Below, piece after piece: positions 46,167-55,126 of a stretch of 64,000 bases of DNA. Position numbers and translations under genes: made by a program. The notes under the pieces were generated by a model. The model saw only the letters and a program-made list of their open reading frames with translations, was not told where the DNA came from and searched no databases. Positions within the stretch are counted from its first letter, which is position 1; every line of letters begins with the position of its first letter. Source of the stretch: Gimesia fumaroli (GTDB taxonomy: Bacteria > Planctomycetota > Planctomycetia > Planctomycetales > Planctomycetaceae); NCBI RefSeq assembly GCF_007754425.1, contig NZ_CP037452.1, positions 5,986,164 to 6,050,163 on the forward strand, written 5' to 3'.

Positions 46167-47201
46167 GTTGATGTCCAGACAGAACTCTGCCAGTAATTGT
46201 GCCGCATGGTCGAGGTCTTCTAACGAGACCACTTCCACCGGGCTATGCATATAACGATTGGGGATGGCGACAATCCCGGTCGCCATACCGCCTTGATTTA
46301 GCTGCATCGCATTGGCATCATTGCCCGCCGGTCGGGAAATACTGTTGATCTGGTAGCTCAGATCATTCTTACCCGCCAGGTCTGACAACGTTGAAAAGAC
46401 GACCGGATTCACATTCGGCCCCCGATACACAACAGGCCCATTACCGAGCCTGATATCGCCATTTTCCTGTTTGCTGACAGCCGGGCAATCGGTCGCATGG
46501 GTCACATCGACGGCGATTCCGACTTCGGGCTGAATCGAGTAGGCACTCGTTTTTGCACCACGCAGCCCGATTTCTTCCTGGACTGTTGAAACTGAAAATA
46601 CGCCGACCTCGGGTGATTTTTCGCTGACTTGCCGCAAAGCTTCCATCACCACCCAGACTCCCACCCGGTTATCCATTCCGGGGGCCGACGCCAACTGGTT
46701 CAGCATGGGGCGAAAGCCGAGTTCGAACGTGATGGGATCGCCGATTGAGACCAGCTCTCGAGCTTCGTCTCCATTTTTAGCCCCGATATCGATCCAGAGA
46801 TCTTTGATTTCCGGAACAGTTTTTCTCTCTTCCGGGGTCAGCAGGTGAATCGCCTTCCGAGCAATTACACCATGCACGGGACCGGATGCCGTATGCACCT
46901 GCATGTTCTGTCCCAGCAGCATCTGGATATCCCAGCCCCCGATCAGATTGGCCCAGAGATAACCTTCATCATCGATGTACTGTACTAACAGACCAATTTG
47001 ATCACAGTGCCCGGCCAGCATGACCCGTCTCTGGGCATCGGGATTTACGGCGGCAATCACATTTCCGTGCAGGTCGGTTTTGACTTCATCTGCAAAGTTG
47101 CCGACGTATTCACGAACCACTTTCTGAATCGGTTGTTCGTAGCCAGAAGGAGCTGGTGAGTGGAGCAATTTCTTCAAAAAATCCAACGATTGCGCATCCA
47201 T
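46143..47201 (-). CDS. M42 family metallopeptidase (glutamyl aminopeptidase/endoglucanase type)
   Basis: 352 residues, the usual M42 size. The co-catalytic metal site is complete: VMLAGHCDQIGLLV (first His), a central APGMDNRVGVWVVMEAL (bridging Asp), VSTVQEEIGLRGAKTS (catalytic Glu pair), VAVDVTHATDCP, and the C-terminal NRYMHSPVEVVSLEDL (last His). M42 enzymes are large self-compartmentalising cytoplasmic aminopeptidases that trim peptides. HSPAPSGYEQPIQKVVREYV at the N terminus supports the start. Convergent with hemL, with a shared hairpin over its stop codon. Confidence 0.94.
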   Translation of the reverse strand: MDAQSLDFLKKLLHSPAPSGYEQPIQKVVREYVGNFADEVKTDLHGNVIAAVNPDAQRRVMLAGHCDQIGLLVQYIDDEGYLWANLIGGWDIQMLLGQNMQVHTASGPVHGVIARKAIHLLTPEERKTVPEIKDLWIDIGAKNGDEARELVSIGDPITFELGFRPMLNQLASAPGMDNRVGVWVVMEALRQVSEKSPEVGVFSVSTVQEEIGLRGAKTSAYSIQPEVGIAVDVTHATDCPAVSKQENGDIRLGNGPVVYRGPNVNPVVFSTLSDLAGKNDLSYQINSISRPAGNDANAMQLNQGGMATGIVAIPNRYMHSPVEVVSLEDLDHAAQLLAEFCLDINETTDFTP

Positions 47202-47607
47202 GAGAACTTTCCTGGAAGATTGAGGGTTTCAACTTCTATACGAAATAGCACCTCTCATATTCCCTATATGCGCTATCCCAGAAGCCGTTTGTAAGTGGCT
47301 TAATTCTAGTGACTTATGATATTTTTTCAATCCGCCTTTAAAATTGGCGATGAAATGGATTTCTGGAGAAGATGCTGACAGACTCCCAGAACGAAAAATT
47401 GTACAAAAAGTCCCGCTCACCGCAGGAATCTTTAAGCTAAGCTTTCAATATGATTAGAGCCAACTTAGCGAGATGAATCCTGACTCGAAGCTCACTTCCT
47501 GACAGTCAATCACAGTGACGATTTCTTTAGGCTGTCTGTAAGCGAATCTAAAATGAAAGCGAGGGCAGGCTGTCTCATTTTCGCAGAATGATACTGAGGG
47601 CAAATGA
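47202..47607. other. Divergent upstream region, nothing recognised
   Basis: 406 bp between the M42 peptidase and the HDOD gene. No repeat, hairpin or clear promoter pair seen. A GAGGG element before 47608 serves the HDOD gene. Confidence 0.4.
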
Positions 47608-48528
47608 ATGGACTGGACCAAATTACGCAAAGAACTGATCGGTGAAGGAAAGCAAAGTCCACTTCCTTCTACAATCAAACTTCCGATGTTGCCAAAAGCC
47701 GTGATGGAATTTTCGCGCAAAGCGGAAGATCCCAAGTCGACTCCGAAAGAGCTCAGTAAAATCATCGAAACAGATGCTGGAATTTCTTGCGAGTTGTTAC
47801 GGATGGTCAATTCCAGCGCGTTCGGATTACGCCGCAAAGTATCCTCGATTCAACAAACAATCACATTGTTGGGAATTCGATCGACTAAGCTCTTTCTGGT
47901 CACCACCGGTTTGAAGCAGGCGATGTCGAGCAATGACTCAAAGTTGATCAATCTGCCGAACTTCTGGAGTACAAATCTGGAACGCGCTTTAACAGCCCGA
48001 GAAGTGGCGCGGCTGATGAAAGTCGATCCCGACGTGGCATTTTCCGCAGCCATGCTGCAGGATTTTTTATTGCCGGTCTTATCGAAAGAACTTTTCGACC
48101 TTTATCTGCAGTTCACGATCAACCAGGATAACGATCCCTGTCTTTTGAAAGATTACGAACGCAGACATTTCAGCTGGGACCATTGTGCAGCTGCCGCCAA
48201 TGTGATGCTGGACTGGTCATTCCCGGATGACCTGATTTGCTCTGTCTACCTGCACCATGAAGGTCTGAAATTGCTGACAGACGAGAAACTGGGGAAAACC
48301 CCCGCTGCCGCGGTTGCCGTCTCGTCGTTGATTCCTGATCCACTGCGACAGGATCCGAACGGATTAAATCAACTCTTAGCGCTAAACGAAGCCTGGGATG
48401 CGTTCAATCTGTTTGAGATCGCAGAGAAGATTGACGCCGAACTTAGAGAAGAATCGACGGCTGCGAGTAATTATCTCTCTCTCAAAAACCGTCTGGAAAA
48501 GCACGCTGTGCTGGTTGAGAACGAATAA
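47608..48528 (+). CDS. HDOD domain signalling protein
   Basis: 306 residues. The HDOD pattern runs from about residue 22: LPSTIKLPMLPKAVMEFSRK, then DPKSTPKELSKIIETDAGIS, LLRMVNSSAFGLRRKVSSIQ and TITLLGIRSTKLFLVTTGLK, followed by YERRHFSWDHCAAAANVML. HDOD proteins are non-enzymatic relatives of HD phosphohydrolases that act as scaffolds in signalling, often with STAS or CheW proteins. No receiver or output domain is fused. A STAS-like gene lies convergent immediately downstream (64 bp between stops), which may or may not be functional. Confidence 0.9.
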   Translation: MDWTKLRKELIGEGKQSPLPSTIKLPMLPKAVMEFSRKAEDPKSTPKELSKIIETDAGISCELLRMVNSSAFGLRRKVSSIQQTITLLGIRSTKLFLVTTGLKQAMSSNDSKLINLPNFWSTNLERALTAREVARLMKVDPDVAFSAAMLQDFLLPVLSKELFDLYLQFTINQDNDPCLLKDYERRHFSWDHCAAAANVMLDWSFPDDLICSVYLHHEGLKLLTDEKLGKTPAAAVAVSSLIPDPLRQDPNGLNQLLALNEAWDAFNLFEIAEKIDAELREESTAASNYLSLKNRLEKHAVLVENE

Positions 48529-48591
48529 AGGCTGAGGCAAAAAAACGGTCCACGAATGTCTGACCAAGCCTGCAACCAATGATCGATTTCC

Positions 48592-49032
48592 TTAGGAAGC
48601 AGTCGTGGAATAATCACTCGATTGTTTCAGGCTTTTTTCCCACTTTTCTTTCTCTGCTTGAATTTGCTCTTCGGTTGGCTTTTCCTGATCGCAGGCCATA
48701 TCACTTTTCAATAGATAGCGACCGTCCTCGGTGTGCTGACAAAACTGTTTGAACCAGAGCATGCTGGCCACGTTCGGTTGCGGACTATAAAGCGTGACCG
48801 CGATCCCTTTTTCATAGAGATCATAAAGCATCCCGAAGAAGCCGCTGGGAATGTATTTTACAAACGTCAGTTCAACACCAATCGATTTACATTTTTCTTT
48901 ATCGACCAGACGGGTCAATGTTTCACGCAGCAAGGCCAGATCCGCTCCGTCCCAGATTTCCATTGTTCCGAAATCCAGAACAGTCACTCCTTCACGCACA
49001 TAGACGCTCATTCGATCGCGTTTTGATGCCAT
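48592..49032 (-). CDS. STAS-like anti-anti-sigma/regulatory protein
   Basis: 146 residues from ATG 49032; the open frame extends 30 codons further without a good start. It begins DRMSVYVREGVTVLDFGTME, followed by LALLRETLTRLVDKEKCKSI, VELTFVKYIPSGFFGMLYDL and GIAVTLYSPQPNVASML. That alternating strand-helix order, with the conserved small loop before the third helix, resembles a STAS domain. A phosphorylatable Ser would be expected at IPSGFFGML. The C-terminal 40 residues are charged and probably disordered. Likely a soluble partner in a sigma-factor or other switching system; no cognate kinase is nearby. Confidence 0.68.
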   Translation of the reverse strand: MASKRDRMSVYVREGVTVLDFGTMEIWDGADLALLRETLTRLVDKEKCKSIGVELTFVKYIPSGFFGMLYDLYEKGIAVTLYSPQPNVASMLWFKQFCQHTEDGRYLLKSDMACDQEKPTEEQIQAEKEKWEKSLKQSSDYSTTAS

Positions 49033-49512
49033 GCTGTCGTTCTCTCTTTCTGCTTGTAGAGTATCAATGCTGTTGAACAGTGAACTGTTAAGAAGATTGA
49101 ATAGACGCAAAGAGCGGGCCATTTTTGTTCCGAATCGTTAACTTCCCATTTACAAAACCGATAAACCACTGATAGAAAGAGACTTAAGAATTATTCACTC
49201 TTATCAGATTCATCTTCTCTTAACAGGGACTGTTGTGTTTTTTCTACATCGGAACAACGTATGGTGTAAAAAGACATCACGACAGGTCTGAATGTGGAAA
49301 GACTCTGAAGTATCAAGCCTTTATGCTCTGCTGCAATTACTAATCATATATACGAACAGCAGACGGTAAGCGTTGGATTTTGGCAACACGAAGCAGGAGC
49401 CAGAGGAGACGTTTGAGGGCAAAAAACCTAACAGCTAAAAGTACAAGACTGTACAAACAAGAAAGTGTAAATAAAAAATCAGGATAATTCCCGTGATGAT
49501 TCGCAGATGAAT
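49033..49512. other. Intergenic region, nothing recognised
   Basis: 480 bp between two leftward genes, AT-rich in its first half. No hairpin, repeat or convincing promoter seen; the STAS-like gene's promoter should be in it. Confidence 0.4.
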
Positions 49513-50961
49513 TTACCTTGAAGATGCCGCCTTTTTCTTCGGCTTTTGATTGAAATTGCGAATGGAATCAGGAACCTGAGTCTGCATTTGATCGTACAAT
49601 TTCTTCAATCGCGCCACGACCTGCGGATTCTGCTTTGCAACATTGTGCTGCTCCCCCGGATCGTCTTCAAGATTGAACAACATCATCGGCCCAGGTTGAT
49701 CTCCGGTTAACAGTCCGGGTGGCTGATCGGGCATGGCCTGTTCATAAGGGGCAATGATCGTCACACCATCAGGGCCGCGCGGATCAATCCAGTCTTTCCC
49801 CTGATTGGCCAGAAGCTGACGCGGCGATTGTTTCACATGCAGTTTCCAGGGACCACTGCGAACGGTAAACAGGAAGTTCCCTTTCATTGAATACAGAGCT
49901 TCATGAGGAGTCTTCGCCTGCTCTGTCAGGACGGGAAACAAATCCTTTCCATCAATGACCCGATCCGTTGGTAGTGGGATGCCCGCCTGTTTCAAGATGG
50001 TGGGAAAAATATCAATTGAACCGCAGTTGGTATCGATGACTTGCCCTTTGGGAATTTTCCCCGGCCAGCGTGCGATCATCGGTACCCGCAGCCCCCCTTC
50101 CCAACTCGTCGACTTCATTCCGGAGAGCCCCGCCGTATGGCCGCCAAACCAGGGACCGTTATCCGAGGTAAAAATGACGAACGTATTCTCATCCAAATCC
50201 AGTTCCTTGAGCGTTTTAAAGATCTCACCTACACTCCAATCCAGCTCGGCGATCACATCGCCGTATAACCCTGCCCCACTCTTTTTGTAGAACGCTTCAG
50301 ACGCGGCCAGCGGTTTGTGCGGCATGGCATGAGGCAGATAGAGAAAGAAAGGTCGCTTCTGATTTTCACGAATGAATTCCACCGCACGGTCCGTATAACG
50401 TTTCGTCAGATTCGCCTGTATGACCGGGTATTCGAGGATCTCCTCCCCTTTGATCAAATTGACGGGGCGCATGTCATTCGAATACAGAATTCCCAGATAG
50501 TCATCGAAGCCGTGCCGCGTAGGATAATATTGTGGGTCGTGCCCCAAATGCCATTTGCCGATACAGATGGTCGCATAACCATTCTGTTTTAATTTTTCAC
50601 TCAGCAGAACTTCGCTGTCGGCGATTCCCACCCCACTACGAAACCGGCCTCCATCAGGAGCCGGGTTAAACCAGACGCCATGCCGCCAGGGATAGCGGCC
50701 CGTCAATAGAGTCGCACGCGAGGGAGCACAATAAGGCACTGGCACATTGAACTGAGTCAGGCGGGCGCCCTCTGCCGCCATTCGATTGAGATTTGGAGTT
50801 TTAAACTTGGGGTGGCCGAAACATTCCAGATCTCCATAACCCAAATCATCGGCAAAAATTACGATGAAGTTCGGTTTTGCTTTTGTTTCTGCCGCGATGA
50901 GGGTCTGCTGAGAGCAGAGGATCAGGCAGACGAGACAGACGATGATTCTTGGAATGGCCAT
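49513..50961 (-). CDS. Secreted sulfatase (arylsulfatase A-like)
   Basis: 482 residues from ATG 50961 (MAIPRIIVCLVCLILCSQQT signal peptide); an ATG 13 codons earlier lacks a leader-like start. The active site is canonical: NFIVIFADDLGYGDLECFG (metal Asps), YCAPSRATLLTGRYPWR with formylglycine Cys78 in C-x-P-S-R, GKWHLGHDPQYYPTRHGFD, and TSDNGPWFGGHTAGLSGMKS. It belongs with arylsulfatase A/N-acetylgalactosamine-6-sulfatase-like enzymes that desulfate glycans in the periplasm. Convertase (FGE) activity must come from elsewhere in the genome. Divergent from the lipoprotein hydrolase at 51231. Confidence 0.94.
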   Translation of the reverse strand: MAIPRIIVCLVCLILCSQQTLIAAETKAKPNFIVIFADDLGYGDLECFGHPKFKTPNLNRMAAEGARLTQFNVPVPYCAPSRATLLTGRYPWRHGVWFNPAPDGGRFRSGVGIADSEVLLSEKLKQNGYATICIGKWHLGHDPQYYPTRHGFDDYLGILYSNDMRPVNLIKGEEILEYPVIQANLTKRYTDRAVEFIRENQKRPFFLYLPHAMPHKPLAASEAFYKKSGAGLYGDVIAELDWSVGEIFKTLKELDLDENTFVIFTSDNGPWFGGHTAGLSGMKSTSWEGGLRVPMIARWPGKIPKGQVIDTNCGSIDIFPTILKQAGIPLPTDRVIDGKDLFPVLTEQAKTPHEALYSMKGNFLFTVRSGPWKLHVKQSPRQLLANQGKDWIDPRGPDGVTIIAPYEQAMPDQPPGLLTGDQPGPMMLFNLEDDPGEQHNVAKQNPQVVARLKKLYDQMQTQVPDSIRNFNQKPKKKAASSR

Positions 50962-51230
50962 CAAAATCGATTCCTGTTTGAAGGGGAGCACTATATTCAA
51001 CGCAAGAAGTTAGAACGTGGAAACTCGATTCCTTCAGCATATAGGCACGAGAATCCAAAGTAAACCAAGGAATGCTTGAAGAGGTGCGAGTTGCTCCAGA
51101 GCGAAAACAGAGCCCAAACGAGGGGTGATTGGTCCTCGATTCCATCTTGAGCCAAACGGTCATATCCACTATTTTTCACATCTTACAGACCGATTAGCGC
51201 AACGGGAACTGCTTCACTCTGCAAGGATGC

Positions 51231-52496
51231 ATGATGAACGCTTCAAAATTCTTCTTTATTTTGGCATTGATGGGACTCACCCTGACCGGCTGTGGTGGCG
51301 ATAAAGGAGCCAAACCTGAACAAGCACCACAACAGACAGAAAGCCCAATGCCTGAAGCGGCAAAGGAACAGGCTGGCTCAGTACCAGACCAGAATGTGAC
51401 TGGAAAACAAAAACATGAAACCGTCCGTGTGTTCTATGGCACGGATCGCAACCTGACTGGTTCGACTCGTCCGAAAGAATTTTTTGGTGCAGAACGAGCC
51501 AACCTGTCACTCGGTTTCTGTGATGTAAGCATTCCAAAGAATCACCAGGAAGGGAAACTGGAATCGCCTAAAATCTGGAAGCTGGAATTCCGGGAAAATC
51601 CGGACAAGCATGTCGTATTGAAGTCAGTCGAACCGGCATCCGGGTCCGAGTTTGTGGCGTCCCTGCGCGAAACAATTCAGAACTCGATTGAAGTCGAACA
51701 GACTCCCGAGGGAAAAGTCAGTACGGGTGGCGAAGCATTCATCTTTATCCACGGCTATAATAATTCGTTTGAAGATGCCGCCCGCCGTACTGCACAAATT
51801 GCGTATGACTTGAAATTCAAGGGTGCCCCCTTGATGTATAGCTGGCCTTCCCAGGCAAAAGGCTCACTCTGGGCCTACAAAGAGGATGCCCGCACTGCAC
51901 AGTGGTGTGAAGAGAATGTGACCCTGTTTGTCGAAGCGATTGCCTATGAATCGGAAGCGCGGAAAATTCATCTGATTGCACATAGCATGGGGAACCGGGT
52001 CTTGTCGCGTGCATTGAAGAACATTTCACAAAAGCTGGTTGCTTCCGGAGAAACCCAGCCGTTGTTTAACGAAGTGATTCTGACTGCCCCAGATATTGAT
52101 GCACAGATTTTCAAAGATTCGATCGCCCCCCATATTGTTCAGACCGCGAATCGCTTTACCATATATTCTTCTTCGGATGACCTGGCATTAAAAGCTTCTC
52201 GTGTCGCCAATTCGTTCTGGCATCAACGACTGGGAGAAGGGGGCTCTTATCTGACCGTCTTCCCGAAATATAAACAGATCAATGTCGTTGATGCTTCTGA
52301 CATCGATACCAATCTGTTTGCATTGGGACACTCTTACCATGCCGACAATGTTTCTGTTTTAGGCGACGTGAAACAGGTCTTTCAGGGAGTCCCCGTCAGC
52401 AAACGTGGACTGCGTTCTTTACTGGAGAACCTCGCCTGGAAGTTCCAGAGTAAACGCAGCCTTCTGGGACGCGCGATCCGCGGTACATTTCGCTAA
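51231..52496 (+). CDS. Lipoprotein alpha/beta hydrolase (DUF900 type)
   Basis: 421 residues. The lipobox LTLTGCGG puts the lipidated Cys at 21; a Pro/Gln/Glu linker follows. The N-terminal part includes VRVFYGTDRNLTGS, the standard DUF900 opening. Then come AFIFIHGYNNSFEDAARRTAQ, MYSWPSQAKGSLWAYKEDAR and the nucleophile elbow LIAHSMGNRVLSRAL, with a late His in FALGHSYHADNVS. DUF900 proteins are esterase-like with unknown substrates. The start is ATG 51231 or the next codon, both after AAGGA. Located at the membrane periphery. Confidence 0.9.
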   Translation: MMNASKFFFILALMGLTLTGCGGDKGAKPEQAPQQTESPMPEAAKEQAGSVPDQNVTGKQKHETVRVFYGTDRNLTGSTRPKEFFGAERANLSLGFCDVSIPKNHQEGKLESPKIWKLEFRENPDKHVVLKSVEPASGSEFVASLRETIQNSIEVEQTPEGKVSTGGEAFIFIHGYNNSFEDAARRTAQIAYDLKFKGAPLMYSWPSQAKGSLWAYKEDARTAQWCEENVTLFVEAIAYESEARKIHLIAHSMGNRVLSRALKNISQKLVASGETQPLFNEVILTAPDIDAQIFKDSIAPHIVQTANRFTIYSSSDDLALKASRVANSFWHQRLGEGGSYLTVFPKYKQINVVDASDIDTNLFALGHSYHADNVSVLGDVKQVFQGVPVSKRGLRSLLENLAWKFQSKRSLLGRAIRGTFR

Positions 52497-52522
52497 GCCG
52501 ACTCTTTTCAGCATTATAAAAA

Positions 52523-52561
52523 AGAGCACACAAAGAAAGAATATCGTTCTCTGTGTGCTCT
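52523..52561 (-). terminator. Intrinsic terminator for the DUF309 gene
   Basis: AGAGCACACA (52523-52532) / TGTGTGCTCT (52552-52561), 10-bp perfect stem. Read leftwards, it is followed by a T-run (complement of the A-run at 52518-52523). It may also slow transcription from the convergent lipoprotein gene. Confidence 0.8.
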
Positions 52562-52596
52562 CTGAATCAATAGAGCCGCCTTAGGGCTGATTCAAA

Positions 52597-53157
52597 TTAA
52601 CCGAGGGGAAACGGCTCCGGTTCCAACAAGAATGGGAACACGCGAATTGGTTCGCCCAGTGTTAAATCGTCGGGATAACGCAGTTGAGCAGCACGATCCG
52701 CGGCAAACTGCAGCTTGGTCAATTCCAGCCCGCAGTAATGGTCGGCGTTGGATTCGGCAGCGACATCGGCAAAGACTTCACCGGCTGAAGCGGCATGACG
52801 TCGGACGCCGTGAATACTACCTTCCCGAACTTTGATTCCAGCGGCGGACAGCTTCACCAGTCCTTTTAAGAACCGGCCGGGAATCGAATCGGGACCGCAA
52901 ACGCGTAACAGACGCTCCCATTCATCGTGGGCTTCCCAGTAGAATCCCAAGTTGAAATAATCAATGGCGTTCAAATAATTACGATGCTCGACCCAGTTTT
53001 CCTCAGTCAATGCCTTAGGAGGTTTGGGTTTGTTACCATAGCTGTGTCCCTTAGGATCGCGATAAGGATGCGGCAAGTTCTTGCTGGGAACAAAAGTATA
53101 TTCCGGCAACCGGGACGAAGGTAATAAACGCACAACATCAGCAACAGGATAAACCAT
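52597..53157 (-). CDS. DUF309 domain protein
   Basis: 186 residues. The DUF309 core reads [25 protein letters not shown], then [27 protein letters not shown]. The conserved E-x-H-E/D-x-W residues (EAHDEW) suggest a metal or nucleotide site. The family is small, cytoplasmic and uncharacterised. A ~65-residue N-terminal part ([20 protein letters not shown]) precedes it. Ends at a strong intrinsic terminator. Confidence 0.88.
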   Translation of the reverse strand: MVYPVADVVRLLPSSRLPEYTFVPSKNLPHPYRDPKGHSYGNKPKPPKALTEENWVEHRNYLNAIDYFNLGFYWEAHDEWERLLRVCGPDSIPGRFLKGLVKLSAAGIKVREGSIHGVRRHAASAGEVFADVAAESNADHYCGLELTKLQFAADRAAQLRYPDDLTLGEPIRVFPFLLEPEPFPLG

Positions 53158-53682
53158 CCTTTAAAATCTCCAATTTCTCTTTTACTAGCTTAGGACAATC
53201 GACTCACAGATCATCGTCACTCAGTTTAAGTACGACGATCATTTCGATCAAAAACGTTATGTCAGAGTAAATCTAACTTATTTATTAGTAAGAGGTTCCG
53301 TAACGATAGCGCTAAACCTCATTTAACTGGGGCTCCGCCCTCTCTCTTTAGGGTGGCTCGTAATCGGCTCAAGTAACAACATTTAAACCAATGCAGTATT
53401 GAGCAAAGGGGGCAGGAAACTGAAAAACAAACGGTCATCGTCTGTTTAACAAGCCTTAGGAAGCCATCATATACGAGCATTATCGAACATAAAGAGCAGA
53501 TTTTATAATTTGGAGTATTTTCACGAATTTCACCCTTTCCTGGTTCTAATCAGGTGAAATAGAAATGAAAGTAGAGCCCCAATGCCCTGAGAGAGTACCA
53601 ATAGAAACGCTGAAAGTCTTTTTACTGAAATGGCTTACACCACTCAACCTCACTGTGGTATGGGGTCCGCCGCAAGCTGGCC
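53158..53682. other. Intergenic region, nothing recognised
   Basis: 525 bp between two leftward genes. A rightward open frame begins at 53565 but runs antisense into the sulfatase gene and has no family features. No family A-D repeat is present, and no terminator is visible for the sulfatase. Confidence 0.4.
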
Positions 53683-55119
53683 TCACGGCTTTGAAGCAGC
53701 CCCCTCTTCCGCTTTCTGACGGGCCTCTTCTGCTCGTATCTTTCGAGCAGAGATACTGCGAAACTCCCAGGGAAGCTTGCTGTTATCCGGCAGCGAATCC
53801 AGTACACGTTTCAGCTGTCTGTAGGACTCCAGACTCTCACCTGCGGTTCGCAAGCGATCGGAGTCTGCCAGGTCATGCTGCTCCAGAGGATCTTCGGACA
53901 GGTCATAGAATTCGCAGGATGAATAGAGCTTGAATCTTTGATCTCGCACAACCCGCTGCTTGTAATATTGAGTCAAACACCAGGGACGCCAGGGTTCTTT
54001 GAGACTCTGATTTAGAATCTGGGGAGCGAATGATCGCCCGTCAATGGTGACTCCTTCAGGAAGCGGCGCCTTAGCCAGATCCACCAGCGTCGGCAGAATA
54101 TCCGAAACATCGATCAGGTCATCGCTGATCCGCTCTGACCCTACCAGTTTAGGGCAGTTCACGATGAGAGGCATGTTGATGCCCTGCTCTTTGAGAGAAT
54201 AAATTCCCTCACCAGAAATGCGCCCGTTGATGCGGCCTCCCAGACTCTGCTCCGCATTCTGATCAGTTCCGTTGTCGGTACCATTGTCGGGAACGATAAA
54301 CAAAATTGTATTATCGCGAATGCCCAGCTCGTCCATCGCTTTGACCAGACGACCGATTAAGTGATCGGAATAATTCAGCATGCCGGCAAATTGTTCGCGC
54401 GGCGTTAACTCTTTCCCCAGATTATGTGGCGTATGCACGACGGGGATATGCGTGAGGATCGCAGAATAGTAAGCGCAGAACGGCTTATCGCGATGTGTCT
54501 TCATGTATTCAATGAGATAGTCTGTGAAAATATCAGGACCGAATTTGCCTTTCGTAACCAGTCGTTTGCCGTTCTGAATGACGTACGGATCCCAATAGCG
54601 TTTTTTGTGTGCGGGGTGCCCTTTCTTGCCTTCAGGAAAGATGCAGTATTCCTGAAAGCCATGCTTGATGAGCGCATCTTTCTGTTCCGGATCAAATAAG
54701 TCATTGATCTGCCATTTCCCGGAGATGCAAGTGTTATAACCGGCGTCCCTCAAGATGCGGGCAAAACAGACCTCACGGTTCCAGTCGAAATAGCCCCCTC
54801 CGTAAATCGCCGGATCGTGGTGAGTATGCCAACCGGAGCGGAAGGGATAGCGGCCTGTCAGCAACATGTGCCGCGTCGTACTGCAGACCGGCGTTACATA
54901 ACAATTGCGAAACCGTAGTCCGGTATAAGCCAGATGATCAATCGTCGGCGTCTGGTTTTCTTCACTACCATAACAGCGAAACCAGTCCTTACCGACATTA
55001 TCGAGCAGAATGAAAATGATATTCGGTCGTGTGTCTGTTTTCTCTGCTGCCGCCAGCTGCGGCAGATTCAGCGTCAACAGACAAAACACAATACAGCCGG
55101 TTTGAATCAGACGTTTCAT
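53683..55119 (-). CDS. Secreted sulfatase with variant CSTTR signature
   Basis: 478 residues with a signal peptide (MKRLIQTGCIVFCLLTLNLP). The metal region is FILLDNVGKDWFRCYGSEE (Asp40-Asn41 in place of the usual Asp-Asp). The formylglycine site reads VCSTTRHMLLTGRYPFR: Cys79 and Arg83 are kept but the third position is Thr instead of Pro/Ala. GKWQINDL replaces the more usual GKWHLG, and VPDNGTDNG replaces the late metal motif. It is therefore a diverged sulfatase, still in the alkaline-phosphatase-like fold; activity depends on whether FGE accepts the Thr. Its start is 7 bp after the Nramp-like gene's stop, so the two form an operon. Confidence 0.9.
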   Translation of the reverse strand: MKRLIQTGCIVFCLLTLNLPQLAAAEKTDTRPNIIFILLDNVGKDWFRCYGSEENQTPTIDHLAYTGLRFRNCYVTPVCSTTRHMLLTGRYPFRSGWHTHHDPAIYGGGYFDWNREVCFARILRDAGYNTCISGKWQINDLFDPEQKDALIKHGFQEYCIFPEGKKGHPAHKKRYWDPYVIQNGKRLVTKGKFGPDIFTDYLIEYMKTHRDKPFCAYYSAILTHIPVVHTPHNLGKELTPREQFAGMLNYSDHLIGRLVKAMDELGIRDNTILFIVPDNGTDNGTDQNAEQSLGGRINGRISGEGIYSLKEQGINMPLIVNCPKLVGSERISDDLIDVSDILPTLVDLAKAPLPEGVTIDGRSFAPQILNQSLKEPWRPWCLTQYYKQRVVRDQRFKLYSSCEFYDLSEDPLEQHDLADSDRLRTAGESLESYRQLKRVLDSLPDNSKLPWEFRSISARKIRAEEARQKAEEGAASKP

Positions 55120-55126
55120 AAGACTT

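Noticed and set aside
53565..53933. 122-codon frame at the end of the 53.2-53.7 kb gap
   Set aside because: Half of it is antisense to the sulfatase C terminus, and no ribosome site or family pattern is present.
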